Shown here: in pieces, positions 1 through 20,196 of the stretch
How positions within the stretch are numbered: position 1 is the first letter of the stretch
Layout: each line of letters starts with the position of its first letter
Assembly: GCA_030674155.1 (NCBI GenBank)
Contig: CM060325.1
Span: 48,575,941-48,639,940, forward strand
Direction: 5' to 3'
DNA from: Stramonita haemastoma
Taxonomy: Eukaryota > Mollusca > Gastropoda > Neogastropoda > Muricidae
Length of the DNA: 64,000 bases
Notes under the pieces: model-generated
Told to the model about the DNA's origin: nothing
Database searches by the model: none
Seen by the model: the letters and a program-made list of their open reading frames with translations, nothing else
Translations under genes and position numbers: made by a program

Positions 1-955
1 GAACAACTATGAGACTGTATAACAGCAATGCCAACCTGATCAGAACCATAGAATACCTCTATAGCAAGGCAGTCAGTGCAGTCCACTATGACAGCAACAT
101 AGAAGAATGGTTCTAAACCACCTCTGGAGCATGCCAAGGATGTCTGCTCTCTCCCACCCTCTTCAGCATCTGCTTGGAGAGACTAATAGATGACACTCTT
201 AAAAACCACGAGGGAACAGTCAGCATTGGAGGAGGACAATCCAAATTAACTTTTTGCCGACGACATCGACGGCCTAGCTGAAAAAGAGCTAGCTAACATG
301 GTAAATCACACTTGATAAAGCCTCCTCATAGCATGAAGATCACTGCAGAGAAAACCCAGTTGATAACAAACAGTGCCAATGGCACCAACGCTGACATTAT
401 TATACACAGCAAGAAAATTGAGACAGTCCATAACTTTAAATACTGGTAGCAATAGTATCCTATTAAGGATCAAACTTTAACTTCTTTCCAGGATAGCCCA
501 GACCACAGCTGCAATGACCAAACTGAAAGTCTTCTGGAGCAACAAGAAAATCGCCATCAACTTCAAGATCAGACTTATGTATACCCTGGCCATGTCCATT
601 TTTTGTATGCATGTGAAACGGGGATCATAACAGCAGACACCGAAAGGATATAAGCAATGGAGATGAGATGGCTTTTACAAGCTTCTTGGTATCTCATACA
701 GAGATCACGTTACTAACAAGGAAGCGAAAAACAGAATTAAAAACGCCACATGGCCATATGAAGAGCTCCTGATTTCAATGGGGAAAAAAAAATGCAAACT
801 TAGGTGATAGGGGTACGTTACACCAACATCTGGACTGGCCTGGCTTAAGTGGGACGACTTACTATGGAAAGCTGAAAACCATGAGGAGTGGAGAAAGCTG
901 GTTGCAAAATCTTCAGTGGTCCCCCAACCCTCTACTGAGACTATGGGATTGTGAA
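1..955 (+). pseudogene. Decayed non-LTR retrotransposon (LINE), reverse transcriptase to 3' end
   Basis: This is the remnant of a LINE polyprotein on the plus strand, cut by the window edge. From about 126 the translation reads GACQGCLLSPTLFSICLERL, the conserved reverse-transcriptase region before the catalytic box. The box survives as FADDIDG (from 253) but in a shifted frame, and an in-frame stop lies upstream near 113. Around 600-780 are weak matches to the 'CETG-ITADTERI' and 'LLGISYRDHVTN' segments seen downstream of the RT in such elements. The end (about 860-955) reads WRKLVAKSSVV, matching the same terminal segment at 22364-22615 (WRRLVAESSIVPPRSTGLWDR), so both belong to one family. 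Many stops and shifts show it is dead. Family assignment is from motif recognition only. Confidence 0.8.
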
Positions 956-1653
956 GTGAAGGTGATTCTTACCCTTTTACCTTGTTGTTGTTGTGGCTTT
1001 TTTTTTTTTAAACTCTGTCTGTCTGAATCATAATACCTGAAATCATTAGTTGTGATCATTAAGGATAGTACCATTGGAGGGCAAGGGCCAGATGAAAAAA
1101 AAAAGTATGTCAATACTTATCTGTAACCCTTGGAAAAAAATAGATCAGTCAATTGAGCTCATACTGTTCTGCCTAGGTTTTGTTTTATCTTGTATTGTGG
1201 GGTCTAGTTTTGTTGTTTTCTTTTCTCAATTTTAATTTGTTTCAACACAGATTCTTTTGCTTTCTTTTGAAAGTCAGTTTCCTTGATGTTCTTTTTTTTT
1301 TTTTTTGTACAGGCAGGATGGAAAAAAAAGTTGTGTTAACTTAATCTTTTAAGGATTAGCCTAATGATTTTTTTGGTATTATTTATCTTGACTACACACG
1401 CGCGCGCGCGCGCCAACGCCAGAAAGGGCATTACATTACTAAAAACCAACCAGTTTTTAACCTCCCTAAAGACCAATAACTGGTGGCCATAGCTATATTT
1501 AGAACGGGACTTTGTTCCGTCATCAGATTATGTTGATCACGTGGTTCTTACGCAGCTTAGAAATTGCCCTTTCGACTTTCATCATCAACTGAGAGGTTGG
1601 GTGCTCAGAACGTGGCCAGCGTGTTACAAAAGCACGATCGAAAAGAAGTCAAA
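956..1653. promoter_or_regulatory. Upstream region and probable 5' UTR of slmo/PRELID3
   Basis: Between the LINE remnant and the slmo start codon the sequence is AT-rich, with T homopolymers and a short (CG)n run at about 1399-1413. About 1500-1653 is less repetitive and probably holds the core promoter and 5' UTR. I see no clear TATA box and cannot place the transcription start. The start codon context is TCAAAATGA, with A at -3. Confidence 0.3.
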
Positions 1654-9784
<8,131 letters not shown>

Positions 9785-10133
9785 CCCCCGGTACTTCGTT
9801 AGTCACCTCCAAGCCATCGTAGCCTTAACGCTGTCGTGAACTGTGGCAGTTTTCAGATCTAGAACAACACAAGCGTTATGTGATATTGTGCGTGAATTTG
9901 GGGGAAGATATTGCCTGTGAAGAGAGAGAGTGTGTGTGTTTGTGTGTTTGTATTTGAAGTACGAGATAATTTTTCCAAGGAGACTGTTTTCGATTGGGCT
10001 TGTGAGTGTATGGTCATTTTTTTTTGGTTGTTGTGTGTGTGTGTGTGTGGTGTTTTCATATTTGAAGTATGATGAAATTTTCCCACTAGACTGTTTTAGT
10101 TTGTATTTGTAAGGATCATTTTTTGTAGGAGAG

Positions 10134-10181
<48 letters not shown>

Positions 10182-10480
10182 TTGCATGTTCATATTTGAA
10201 GTATGAGGTGATTTATCGAGAAGACTGTTTTCATTTGTCACTTTTTGTGTTTGAAGTGTAAGGTAATTTTTCTTAAGGACTTCTAATCTGCTTTGGAAAA
10301 AATTTCAAGTGTTTTGTCATGAATTAGTGTTGGGTTTTTTGTTTTTTGGAGGGGGGGGGGGTTAAAGGAAGAAACATTGTCCTCCCAACTTTTTTCTTTC
10401 TGAATTTTTTTTCCAGAAAGAAAATATGCGTTAGCATTTGAAGCACATAAGCATAGGTAATAAATACACTGTAGAAGAAC
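9785..10480 (+). other. Probable slmo 3' UTR
   Basis: Sequence after the slmo stop codon. It holds short GT tracts (about 9930-9950, 10030-10050, 10130-10177) within three diverged copies of a 'CATATTTGAAGTATGAGGT...GACTGTTTTCATTTG' unit. A candidate polyadenylation hexamer AATAAA lies at 10459-10464. The end is a guess without transcript data. Confidence 0.4.
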
Positions 10481-10544
10481 AAACGTTCAGATCTTTCTTG
10501 AAATGGTCACATTAGACTTGGTTTTGTGGGGGGGGGGTTAAAAA

Positions 10545-10660
10545 GATTAGCATTTCCGAAGTTGGAATGTGGCTACCTTGACGGTAGGCTAAAGGTTCGT
10601 ATACGCAAAGTTCTCACCCATCCGTGGTGAACCTTGGAGCTCAAGCCAAGGAATGAGAAA
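10545..10660 (+). repeat. SINE D/H 3' module fragment
   Basis: It carries the shared 3' module: 'GAAGTTGGAATGTGGCTACC', 'CTTGACGGTAGG', 'CTCACCCATCCGTGGTGAAC' and 'CCTTGGAGCTCAAGCCAAG'. No head is present. Confidence 0.6.
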
Positions 10661-11910
10661 AGGCACAAATTAGCAGCTACGCAAAAGGATGGAGAGAACT
10701 TTCAATAATGGAGGAGGACGAGCATAGTGGTCACAAGTTTTCAGCCTTTTCGTAAAAGTTTTCTACACACAAGACTCATCGTTGAGCAGATTGATAAGAG
10801 ATCTTATTCAAATAGATGACTGCATTTCGTTTTTTTTCTCCTACACACAGTGTTCATCGGTGTTTTATGTGTCTCTTGCCAGTGTAAAATGGACCCTAAA
10901 ATGGCTTGAAAGATCTCCAGGTTGCATCCAGAAAGTATGCATTGAGTTGTCAGTGTGTGTGTGTTTGCTAGAAGCTGCCCTAGCTGAGGACTAGTTGAGA
11001 CCAATTTTAGACCCCAGTTTGTGAAGAAGCATTGAGCTATGGAAGTATTAGTTTAACTCTAGAAGGTTTGAAATCCTTGTTTCTATCACATTTGGTCGAA
11101 TGATCTGTAGAATAAGAAGGGGCCTTTTTTGGTGGTGTTTTATTGTTGTTGGGTTTTGTGTGTGTGTGTTCTTATACATTTTGGGGTATATATAAATTTT
11201 CTTCTGTATCTGTGTTAAATTTTCATGTACAGATTTCACTATGGTTGTATTATAGGTTTCTGCTGTCTTTAAAAAAAAAAAGCCAAAACCATGACATAGA
11301 TAAGGCTGTTCTGTTCAGTTTAAACTCGTTTTTGATAAAACCAGCAGCCTACAAAGGGCATATATGTTGATTCTGTTGATAATGAATTCTGTAATTAGTG
11401 GAACAGGCTATCATTGCATGTTGGGGAAAATAAGATCCAAAATGTTTTTAAAAGCAGACTTATGAAAGGAATAGGAAGCGTCGACCAAAATTTGAGAGAG
11501 ACAGAGTGTGTTCTGGGGGGGGGGGGGGGGTGAGCAGCATGCATGTGTGTGTGGTGGGTTTGTTCATATTATGCATTCCTTTTGAAGTATTTCTCGCCAA
11601 AGAATGGTATTTCTGTTTAGCATTGCAGAGCAGTGCATTTTCTGTGTCTTCTATGTGTTTATGATTGAGTGACCACCACATCTTTGTATGATGTAACATC
11701 AAAACAGTATTAAATGATAAGATCACTTTGAAACTTTCCATCTGAAGGGGGGAAAAAAGGAGGAAAATTAAGCTTGAAGTGAGGGTAGTGGAAGGGAAGG
11801 AATTTGATGTGTAAATTCCATTTAAAAAAATCATTCCAACAATAATGGTGAGAAATATCACAATATAGTGAGTGTCAGATGGTATGTGTGGTTGACCCTT
11901 TTTTTTTTTT
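10661..11910. other. Gene-free AT-rich intergenic sequence
   Basis: No coding signal or recognised repeat family was found. There are short GT runs and a G16 run at about 11515-11530. The open frames are short and AT-biased. Confidence 0.5.
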
Positions 11911-11914
11911 TTTT

Positions 11915-12230
11915 AAAATCCAGTATTCAATAGCAGCTGTTTCTAAAATAGAAAAAAAATTCCCACAGATCTCAGTTTGAATGGCATATTTGACATGAAC
12001 ACTCGTGTGAATCTGTCTGCCTATAAAGTGTGCTGAAATTCTGTATTCTTAATGAAGAGTTCAGAATCATTTTATTCAATATCAGCTGTTTCAGAGAAGA
12101 AAAAGAAAAAAAACAACGAACAGGACAAATCTCATTTTGAAGGATATGTTCAACGTGGACACTCATGTGAAGGTATCTGCATTTGGAGTGTGCTGAAATC
12201 TGTATTCTTAATGAGCAGTTTTTAAAAATC
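11915..12230 (+). repeat. Tandem duplication of about 150 bp, diverged
   Basis: Two successive segments share the order 'ATTCAATAKCAGCTGTTTC', an A-rich run, 'CAGATCTCA' or 'CAAATCTCA', 'TTTGAATGGCATATTTGACA' or its variant, 'ACACTCGTGTGAA' or 'ACACTCATGTGAA', 'GTGTGCTGAAATTCTGTATT' and 'CTTAATGARGAGTT'. The first copy is about 11915-12065 and the second about 12068-12230. No function is suggested. Confidence 0.7.
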
Positions 12231-12516
12231 TTTTTGACACTTGAAATTTACCTTTTGTGCTGAATGATAGAGATTTGAAGTTGTGTGAAATGAGTTGGCT
12301 TGGGGAAAAGAACTGCTGTGAAAAGAAAACGCAACTGCTGGTGTGGTCTTTTTGTGTGTGTGTGTGTGTGTGTGTGATTTTCTGTGTGTGTGTGTGTTCT
12401 GTCATTGTCCTTCTCCCTCTCTGTTGCTGTCACAAGATACACCTACTGTGGCCTGTCTTTTTTATGGACTGTACAGTGATAAGCTGAATTTTTTGTTGTT
12501 GTTCCTCAGATCGAGC

Positions 12517-12867
12517 TCTGAGGTCTGCCCATGGTGAGATTTTGCATATGGGACCCTTTTTGTCCACCATAGCATTTTGACTTTGTGGATGTATGCTGGG
12601 TGTGTTCATATTTTACATAATCCACCGAACTTTGACAAGAATTATGGTATCTTTAGCGTGCATATTTTATCTTCTACATGTGCATTAAAAATAATATACA
12701 TGGAGGGAATTAAGGCACTGGCAAGTCTGCACTTGAAGTTGACCTGGGAAATCATAATAAATCCCCACCCTTAATTCACCAGACACTGCCAAGACTTAAA
12801 CCCACGACTGCATGGACCCATAGGATTGAAGTCAGGCAGTTGTTTGACCACTCAACTATAATGTCCA
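12517..12867 (-). repeat. SINE family D, full-length, reverse orientation
   Basis: The minus strand starts with a tRNA-like head: 'GTTGAGTGGTCAAACAACTG' (A-box region), then 'CCTATGGGTCCATGCAGTC' and a B-box-like GGGTTTAAGTC. The body follows ('GGTGAATTAAGGGTGGGG', 'CTTCAAGTGCAGACTTGCC', 'CACATGTAGAAGATAAA') and then the 3' module ending in 'CTCAGAGCTCGATCTGAGG'. Plus-strand relatives lie at 31565, 36880 and 38315. Confidence 0.75.
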
Positions 12868-14310
12868 TTGATTAGCTGACTGAGTGTAGAGGCCTTCAAA
12901 CTTTGCCTTAATTTCAAGAATAAAGATTATCAATCCATCCTTTTCATTATGATCTATGAATTATGTAGCTGCCGATTTCATGTTATCAACTCTTGCTCCA
13001 GGAGAAAAAAAAACCCCAAAACCCCCAAAACTCTTGCTCCATGGAAACCGGTAACAGTTCTATGGAATGGCCAAGGTTTCTAAGTTCTCACATGTTCAGT
13101 AAATCACTACCGAATCGTATCATATCTCATTTGCAAAATATGTAAAATGAGCAAATTTGTTTGACATGTCGAGCAAAATGAGGACATTTTATTGTGAAAA
13201 AGATCATGAATTCAAGGATCATAACAAACTCACTCTACCACTGTATTGACTTGTTCTGTTCCAAAAACCATTACATTTTTTCATGCTTGCTCTTTTGTTT
13301 TGAATCTTGACAAGTGTTTTAGACACATACTTATTTGCAAAAAAAACATACATTCAAAAGAAAAGTCCTGGAAAGACTGAAAAACAGCAGTTCATTTATT
13401 TCTCAATCCACTTCTGTCATACCTTTCTTTGATTAGCGCCACAAGGACAACTTAAACAACAAAAATCAAAAGTCAACAACTATTAAGTACAAAATCTAGG
13501 TTAAAAAAATCACAAAAAATGTGTAAACTCCATAAAAATTGACACTGGACAAATGACTCAGAAAGCATGTCGTACTTTAACTTAAAACCACTGTTACCCC
13601 AAAAAGTCGGATTTTACATCGTCGTTCAGTGTTTTTGCCCATCACCGGATAGTGATTTTATATTGTGATAAACTATTTTGTTGCATTAAGACGGTATGTA
13701 CATCTGTATCTAAAACAGTGTTTTTCTTTTTGTGTGTGTGTGCGAAGGAAAGCACCAACACCAAAATCTCAACATTAAACTATTCAGAACTCCTTAGTAT
13801 TGCAAACAGAAAACTCACATTGTACCAGTAACAACATGAACAGATCTTTTTTTTTTATAATCCCAAAACTTGTCAATTGAAAAAAAATGAATGATTATTG
13901 TTCGGAAGTAAAATTCCTCATGAATCACAATAATCAAAAAAGTAATAAAAAAAAATTATCATACATAACAAAATTCTGAAGAACTTCACAACATCACTGC
14001 GTACAAAAAGTATTCTGAAACTGTTAAATTCTCACAAATCACATTAATCTAGCAAGTGAAAAGTGTTACTATCAGTATTAAAGATTCTGTAGAACTTCAC
14101 AGCATCACTGCAAACAAATCTGTAAATTGCTTTGCACACAATAACATTGCCTTCAGGAAATAACACTGAAAACTGCCATCACTATTCATATTTCACATTT
14201 TACTATCAACAACATCCACTACACATTCAGATGTTGCTGCCAAGATCCAAACCCACGACTTCATGAACCAACAGGGTATAAGTCAATGCTCCTGTTCACT
14301 CAGTTAAACT
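12868..14310. other. Gene-free AT-rich sequence
   Basis: No coding region is supported. Two diverged repeats sharing 'CTGAAGAACTTCACAACATC' or 'CTGTAGAACTTCACAGCATC' occur at about 13975 and 14088. The remainder is A/T-rich without recognised elements. It lies beyond the 3' end of the minus-strand ankyrin gene. Confidence 0.45.
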
Positions 14311-14314
14311 CAGA

Positions 14315-14580
14315 AGTCAGAATGCAGCTACATTAATGGTGGGCAAAAATGGTCGCATACACAAAATCTCACCATTAGTAAACCTTTGAGCTCTGGCCAC
14401 ATACAAAAAAAATCAGTCAACTATAGCTAGAACTCCTCATTAATCACAACACATCAAGATAACGTCCTTCCCCGATGTGGGAATGTGGCAACCTTCATGG
14501 TAGGCAAATAAAGTCGCATACACAAAATCATACCATTGAGGAACATCAAAATTCTAGCCAAGGAAAGGAAAAAAAAAATA
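14315..14580 (+). repeat. Two successive SINE D/H 3' modules
   Basis: Two copies of the shared 3' module lie at about 14322-14412 and 14480-14575: 'GAATGYRGCTACATTAATGG' or 'GGGAATGTGGCAACCTTCAT', 'GTCGCATACACAAAATC', 'CTCACCATTAGTAAACC' and 'GAGCTCTGGCCA'. A tRNA-like fragment precedes the first near 14240. Confidence 0.6.
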
Positions 14581-14884
14581 AAATAAATAAAAATAAAGTT
14601 CTTAAAAATCTTAAAGCTCATTTATAACCCCCCCCCCCCCTCACCCCCAACTTATTTTTTTTTACCAAATCCTTGCTCTGCTCTTTATGGCAATCTCCAT
14701 TCTGATTCTCTTCAAGTTCAAGCCAGTAGTATGTTTACCAATTCCAATGCCCATACTTAATTATTGCAATGCCAGTGAAATTCATATGGGTTAGGACTCA
14801 TATATTATATAAGAACAATAAACAAAAAAAAACATTTATCACAGAAAGTGCTAAAAATTTGATCTTAAAAAATCCCCAATACGC

Positions 14885-15015
14885 ATTCATGCACGCACGC
14901 ACACATGAACACACTAATGCAAGCACATGAGGCACGTAAGCACACACACACACACACCACAAAGTGTGTAGGCACACATGCTTGCACACACACAGTGCAC
15001 ACATACACACATTCT
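14885..15015. repeat. Interrupted (CA)n/(GCAC)n microsatellite
   Basis: A CA-rich tract with GCAC interruptions. The ORFs across it are repeat artefacts. Confidence 0.75.
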
Positions 15016-15309
15016 GATACACAAATGATTATGACATATCAAACAGTAACATCAATATCAATTATCACTATGCACTATACCAATATGAACACTCCATCAT
15101 CCAACAGACAGAGAAATCCATGTGGGTTACAAAGCAATAAATAAAAACAGTAAACAAGAAAAGATTTATCACAGAAAAATACTAAAACTGGTAAACAAGA
15201 AAACATTCATCACAGAAAAAATACAACGCTGTATCCAAAAGTTTGCACAAAATTTTATCCATCAGTGCAAAGGAGTCGTCAGGGACATAGTCAATGCTCT
15301 TTAACTGGG

Positions 15310-15545
15310 TAATGAAGTCCTTTGGATGAAACTATAAACCAAAGCCCCATGTGCAAACGCACGCAGAACATCTTGCACACATGTTAAAACCTGCTCTGCT
15401 TTTCAGAAGAGTAGGCTATTGTGTGCCGGTGGGAAAGGATGACAAAAACTTACAAAACCACATACAGGGACAGGATGCAAAAAAAAACAACCCACATGAG
15501 TGCTCATTCTATTATCCTTGAAATAAAAGAAAAAATAAATAATAA
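15310..15545 (+). repeat. SINE family C, 5' truncated
   Basis: It begins inside the body (GTCCTTTGGATGAAACTATA) and continues through 'GCAGAACATCTTGCACACA', the purine-rich stretch and 'CATGAGTGCTCATTCTATTA' into an AAATAA-rich tail. It lacks the tRNA head seen in the next copy. Confidence 0.75.
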
Positions 15546-15663
15546 AGTGATTGCATAACACTCTGGCTCTTTGTGCTATCATTACTAGTATGTAGCGTCT
15601 GACACACACATCACCACACCTAAATGGCGGTACAGGCTCTAGTCTGGTTGGTGACATCATTGG

Positions 15664-16013
15664 GACAGGATAGCCTTGTGGTCAGAACATTGCGCTCGTA
15701 ATTCGACGACCTGGGTTCGATTCCCGGTCGAGGGGATTTTTCCTTTGGAGTTAACATCAGTGCTGACTCCACTCCCCCAAAAAGTCTTTCTGATGAGACT
15801 ATAAACCAAGGCCCCGTGTGTGAACGCACGCAGAACATTTTTGCGCACATGTTAAATCCTGTTCCACTTTTCTTAAGAGTAGGCCATCGTGTGCCAGTGG
15901 GAACAGATGACATTTACAAAACTGCATACACACGGGGACTGGATGTAAAAAAAAGCATATGAATGCTTATTCCATTATCCTCGGTATAAAATAGAATAAA
16001 TAAATAAATTGTG
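15664..16013 (+). repeat. tRNA-derived SINE family C, full-length
   Basis: A complete copy with a tRNA-like head: an A-box region TAGCCTTGTGGTCAGAACAT and a B-box GGTTCGATTCC at about 15714. The body follows ('TAACATCAGTGCTGACTCC', 'CTTTCTGATGAGACTATAA', 'CGTGTGTGAACGCACGCAG', 'GTTAAATCCTGTTCCACTTT'), then 'TGCTTATTCCATTATCCTCG' and an AATAAATAAATAAA tail. This is the reference copy for the fragments elsewhere in the window. Confidence 0.85.
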
Positions 16014-16984
16014 GCTGGGTATTGAAAGCTCTGTGAAGCCTGCCAGCTTCAGTGTATAGAATTGGGCTAGGTTTGATAACACTGGGAAGAATCAACTCAA
16101 CTCAGCTCAACTGTCTCCATCGCCCCTGTCATCAGTAGGAGTTCCAAGCAATGCCACCAGGGCTCATCATCTCTCTCTCCCTGTCTCTGCAGAGTTCTAC
16201 CATCTCCTGTCTCCTGTGGACAAATATTTTCTAATAAACCTGAACAAAAACTGACACGCACTCATCAATACATCAAGACAATTCTTCCAATCAAACAGAA
16301 ATATTTTCTTTCTTTTAAAGTGGGGACAAAGCACCAGAAGAACGTTATAAACGTTGCACTAGGAAGTGAAAATAAGCGTAGTTCCAAGGCCAGATTTGAA
16401 GATGAGGCAACTGGTATTTCTCCAAGAACGGGGAGATCCTCACCTAGCGTTGGTCTGAAAGTCATGCACCGGTTCCGATGACAGGGATCCTCCATTCCAT
16501 CCCAATCCACCAGGCTGCCTGGTCTGTGCAGGTCTGCGTGTCAGTTTTAGCAGTAAGAAAACAAAACTCTCATCAACAATATTCATTCAATCATAAAGAC
16601 ACTGTGTTCCACACGAACAGAACCCACAGCCAAAAAAAAAAGGTAATCTTTGGTAAAATTCAACTGAGAACTCTTCCTCAGAAGGCCAACAAAAAAAATG
16701 ATATGCAGACTGTATGCAAGCAACAACAACAACAACAAAAAAGGTAAGCGATATGTTCTTCTCCTAGAGACCACCTACATTTTTTCTTCAAAGCTGCAAT
16801 GTCACTGTTAAATAGCTCAGCACAGAATCATTTACAAAATCATGATTGCATTACACAACATCGGACACACACACACTTTGTACGTCAGCAGAGCCATGGA
16901 GATGTGGTTAAATGATGATGATGATGATGTAGATGTGGCCTTCACTAAATATTGCTGTGGTTTGAAGCTCAGTAGTGTGAGAAT
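16014..16984. other. Gene-free interval with one doubtful minus-strand ORF
   Basis: No recognised gene. An 81-codon minus-strand frame at 16265-16510 begins MDWDGMEDPC, and a possible acceptor/donor pair brackets about 16510-16447, but I recognise no domain and codon use is unremarkable. A short (CAA)n lies at 16721-16738. Around 16915-16929 is (GAT)n. Confidence 0.35.
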
Positions 16985-17315
16985 TTTCCTCCGTGGGGAT
17001 GTCGGGGGTCTGTCAGCATAAATAGTACCCCCACCTCTACAAATTCTGTACTGGAAATTTCTATCTCTCTCTTTCTTTCTGCATTCTTCCTTTTCTTCCT
17101 GTCACCTCCTTCCTGTCTGTTTTCTGCCTTCTTGGTCCATTCTCCTGACTTTTCTTCCAGAAAGACTTAAAAGAACAATTCTCTCCCAGGACAAAGTCGG
17201 ACACGCTGAGCCTGACTTGTTAGGCACTTAACAGCAGCACAACACATTTTCGCTTATAGGACTGACACCAACAGTTGCTGTCTGAACGTTCAACGACAAA
17301 GAAGAAGAAGAATCC
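16985..17315 (+). repeat. Dispersed repeat family A copy, abutting the ankyrin gene stop
   Basis: A full copy ('GTCAGCATAAATAGTACCC', 'CTTGGTCCATTCTCCTGACT', 'GCCTGACTTGTTAGGCAC', 'TTAACAGCAGCACAACAC', AAAGAAGAAGAAG tail). Its tail ends about 10 bp from the minus-strand ankyrin/SOCS stop codon at 17324-17326, so the 3' UTR of that gene would start inside this repeat. Confidence 0.85.
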
Positions 17316-17323
17316 ACTCCGTT

Positions 17324-18227
17324 TCACCATATTTCAATGTCCTGGTCAGAATCATCGGAGAAGGAAATGTCTACCACGGGACACGTTCTGAGAGGGCACA
17401 GGACCTCGCAGTCATAGGGGCAGTCTTCCTGGGACAGCGGGACCTCCTTGTACAATTTGTCCTTGATGTGCTCTGGAAACTTCAGGTAGTCCTTTCAAGG
17501 CCTCGGGCAGAGGCAGCTTCTCCGCTTTGTGGGGGGCGTACAGACGCATGCAGCGGAATATCCGAGCTCGACACAGAACTTTGAGGGACCTGCAGCAGAC
17601 AGAGAAAGTGTGGATTTAGAACAAAACTCATCATGCTGAAGTCTGATGTGCTGGGCCTGAATTGTCAGGGCTTAACGGCAGCACAACACATTTTTGTTTA
17701 TAGAACAGACAGCTGTAGTGCTGTCTGAGTGTTAGACGACGAAGAAGAAATGATGATGAGAAAGACAAAACAGATCTTATTCGCACATGAAGAACACAAA
17801 TTACTAAAAGACATAGATGAATTGGTTCATAATGAATTTTGATTTCTCATTCTAATATGGAGATAGTTATGAAATGGGAAAAAAACAAAAAACTTTTACA
17901 ACAATTTCATTCTGAGTTATATGATTTTTTTTAAAACATAAAACTTTTACAACAATTTTATTCTATTATGAGATGAAAAAAAACCCCAAACTTTTACAAC
18001 AATTTCATTCTGGGTTATGAGATGAAAAAAACATACAACTTTTACAAAACAATTTCATTAATTTTATGGAGCTTAAACACTTTAAAAATAACAATAACAA
18101 ACATGAAAAAACAAAAACTTTATAAAAAAAAACAAAACACACACACAAAAACCCCCACAAAACAAAAACCAATCTTATGCACTGAAACTCAGCATTGGTG
18201 AACCTTGGAGCTCTGGCCAAGGAATGA

Positions 18228-18322
<95 letters not shown>

Positions 18323-20117
18323 AAACGCAACCCAAAACGAAAAATTTTTTAAAAAGAAACAAAACCACTTTCTTTGACCAATAATGTTAGAAGATCAACT
18401 CAATATACTGAACAAACACTACACATCACATAACTCCAGCACACGCAGAGAAAGCTTTCCGTCTCCTCACCTCGGTGTTGACGCCTGCTCTGTCAGCCAC
18501 TGCCGCAAAAGGGGGCGCCGGTATAAAGACACCGGCCAGTCTTTTTGCCACAACCAGGCATCGCGCAGGAACCAGGGGTTGAGGTCAATGAGGAAGCGGG
18601 CCAGGGTCATGAGTCGCTCGTTGACGGCCAGGTAGAGGGCAGAAAAAGGTTTCCGCTTCCTGCCGCTCTTGGTGGGCGGAGGTTGGGTCAGGTCGCAGCC
18701 CCAGTAGGCCAAGGTCATAGCACACTCCTGACTGTGCAAGGCGATGGCTTGCTGAATCGGCATCTCTCCCCATCTGCAGGCACAGAGTTAAAACTGTATA
18801 ATGGACTGTTTAAATAGTCAAAACATTGCACATATATAGAAGGGGGGGGTAAAAAACCTTGCTTTGGTTGATTTTTTTTTTTAACCATCCCTGATTTCTG
18901 GGCCATGGAAATGGAGGGGGATAACTGGCTAAAACTGGTTTTCCGGTTTCTGAGAAAGACAGATACTATTTTCGTGAAAATGGTATGGCAGACACCGGAA
19001 ATAAAAGAGTGACCTGGCTACAGAATGGCTGATGTCCTCATGAAAGGGCATATTGCTCAGTCTCAAATGTCCAATCATGACAGATTCACCTGCCTATCAA
19101 GTAAACCACAAGGTTCTGGGTTCGATTCCCTGCATCACCCTTTCTTCCCAGTTTTATGAGAAAATCGAACTAAATGTCAAAGTCCTTTGGATGAGACAAT
19201 AAACTAAGACCCTGCGTGTGAATTCACACAGAACATCTTGCGCACACATTAAAAACCCATTCTGCACTTTTGAAAGTGTAAGCCACTTCGTGCCGATAGG
19301 GACAGATGATAAATTTTCAAAAATGCATGCACACAGGTGTCGTGTTTAGACACTGTCCCAGAAAATGTGACTACCTCAACTGTGGAGGGGGGTGGGGGGA
19401 ACAGTCGCACACACAAAAACCTTACCATTGGTGAACATTGGAGCTCTAGCTGAGGAATGAGAAAAAGAAAAAAAAGAATAAAAAAAAGTTCTCATCAAAA
19501 CCACAACAAAGTAAGACTTGTGGCCCCAGCTCACGTAGAAGGACACACGCATGAGCAGCTGGCTTGCTGTTGTTGTTGTTGTTGTTGTTGTTGTTTGTTG
19601 TTGTTACTTTATGTTCTCCAGCTGAACACTGGCGGGTCACCCACAATATGCACCCTTGACTAACCCACCCCCACTACTGGAAATCACCAGAGATTAAAAG
19701 CAAAAACTGGGTAAGTTTGCATATGTGTCTCTTTTCAAATGCCTCATCCCATAGGTAGCCACACTCTGACTTCAGAGGGTGATTTCACCTTTAATTGATG
19801 AAGACTGAAGGTAGTTGTGCTAAGAAGCTTGTCCCGGCTGAAGACAACTTCAATATAACATTTTACAGCATCACATTTCAATGCAGGTTTTGACACATCA
19901 CTTACGTCAATAATTGACAAAGCTTTGGCCTAAGCCAAACATGTGAATAACCTTCTATCATATAAAGAGAGAACCTTCTTGACTTGTCAGACATGTTTCT
20001 TTTAATTGTAAAAAAAAAGAAGAGAAATCAGATGAATGCAGACACAGGAGAACACACACACACACAGACAGACACACAGACAGACACACAGATACACAGA
20101 CACACAGAAACACACAG

Positions 20118-20196
<79 letters not shown>

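Noticed and set aside
1..955. A functional reverse-transcriptase gene
   Set aside because: In-frame stops and frameshifts occur between the conserved RT motifs.
16265..16510. An 81-codon minus-strand gene or an extra ankyrin-gene exon
   Set aside because: It lies beyond the ankyrin gene's SOCS box and stop codon, and the product resembles nothing I know. The possible splice sites alone are not enough.
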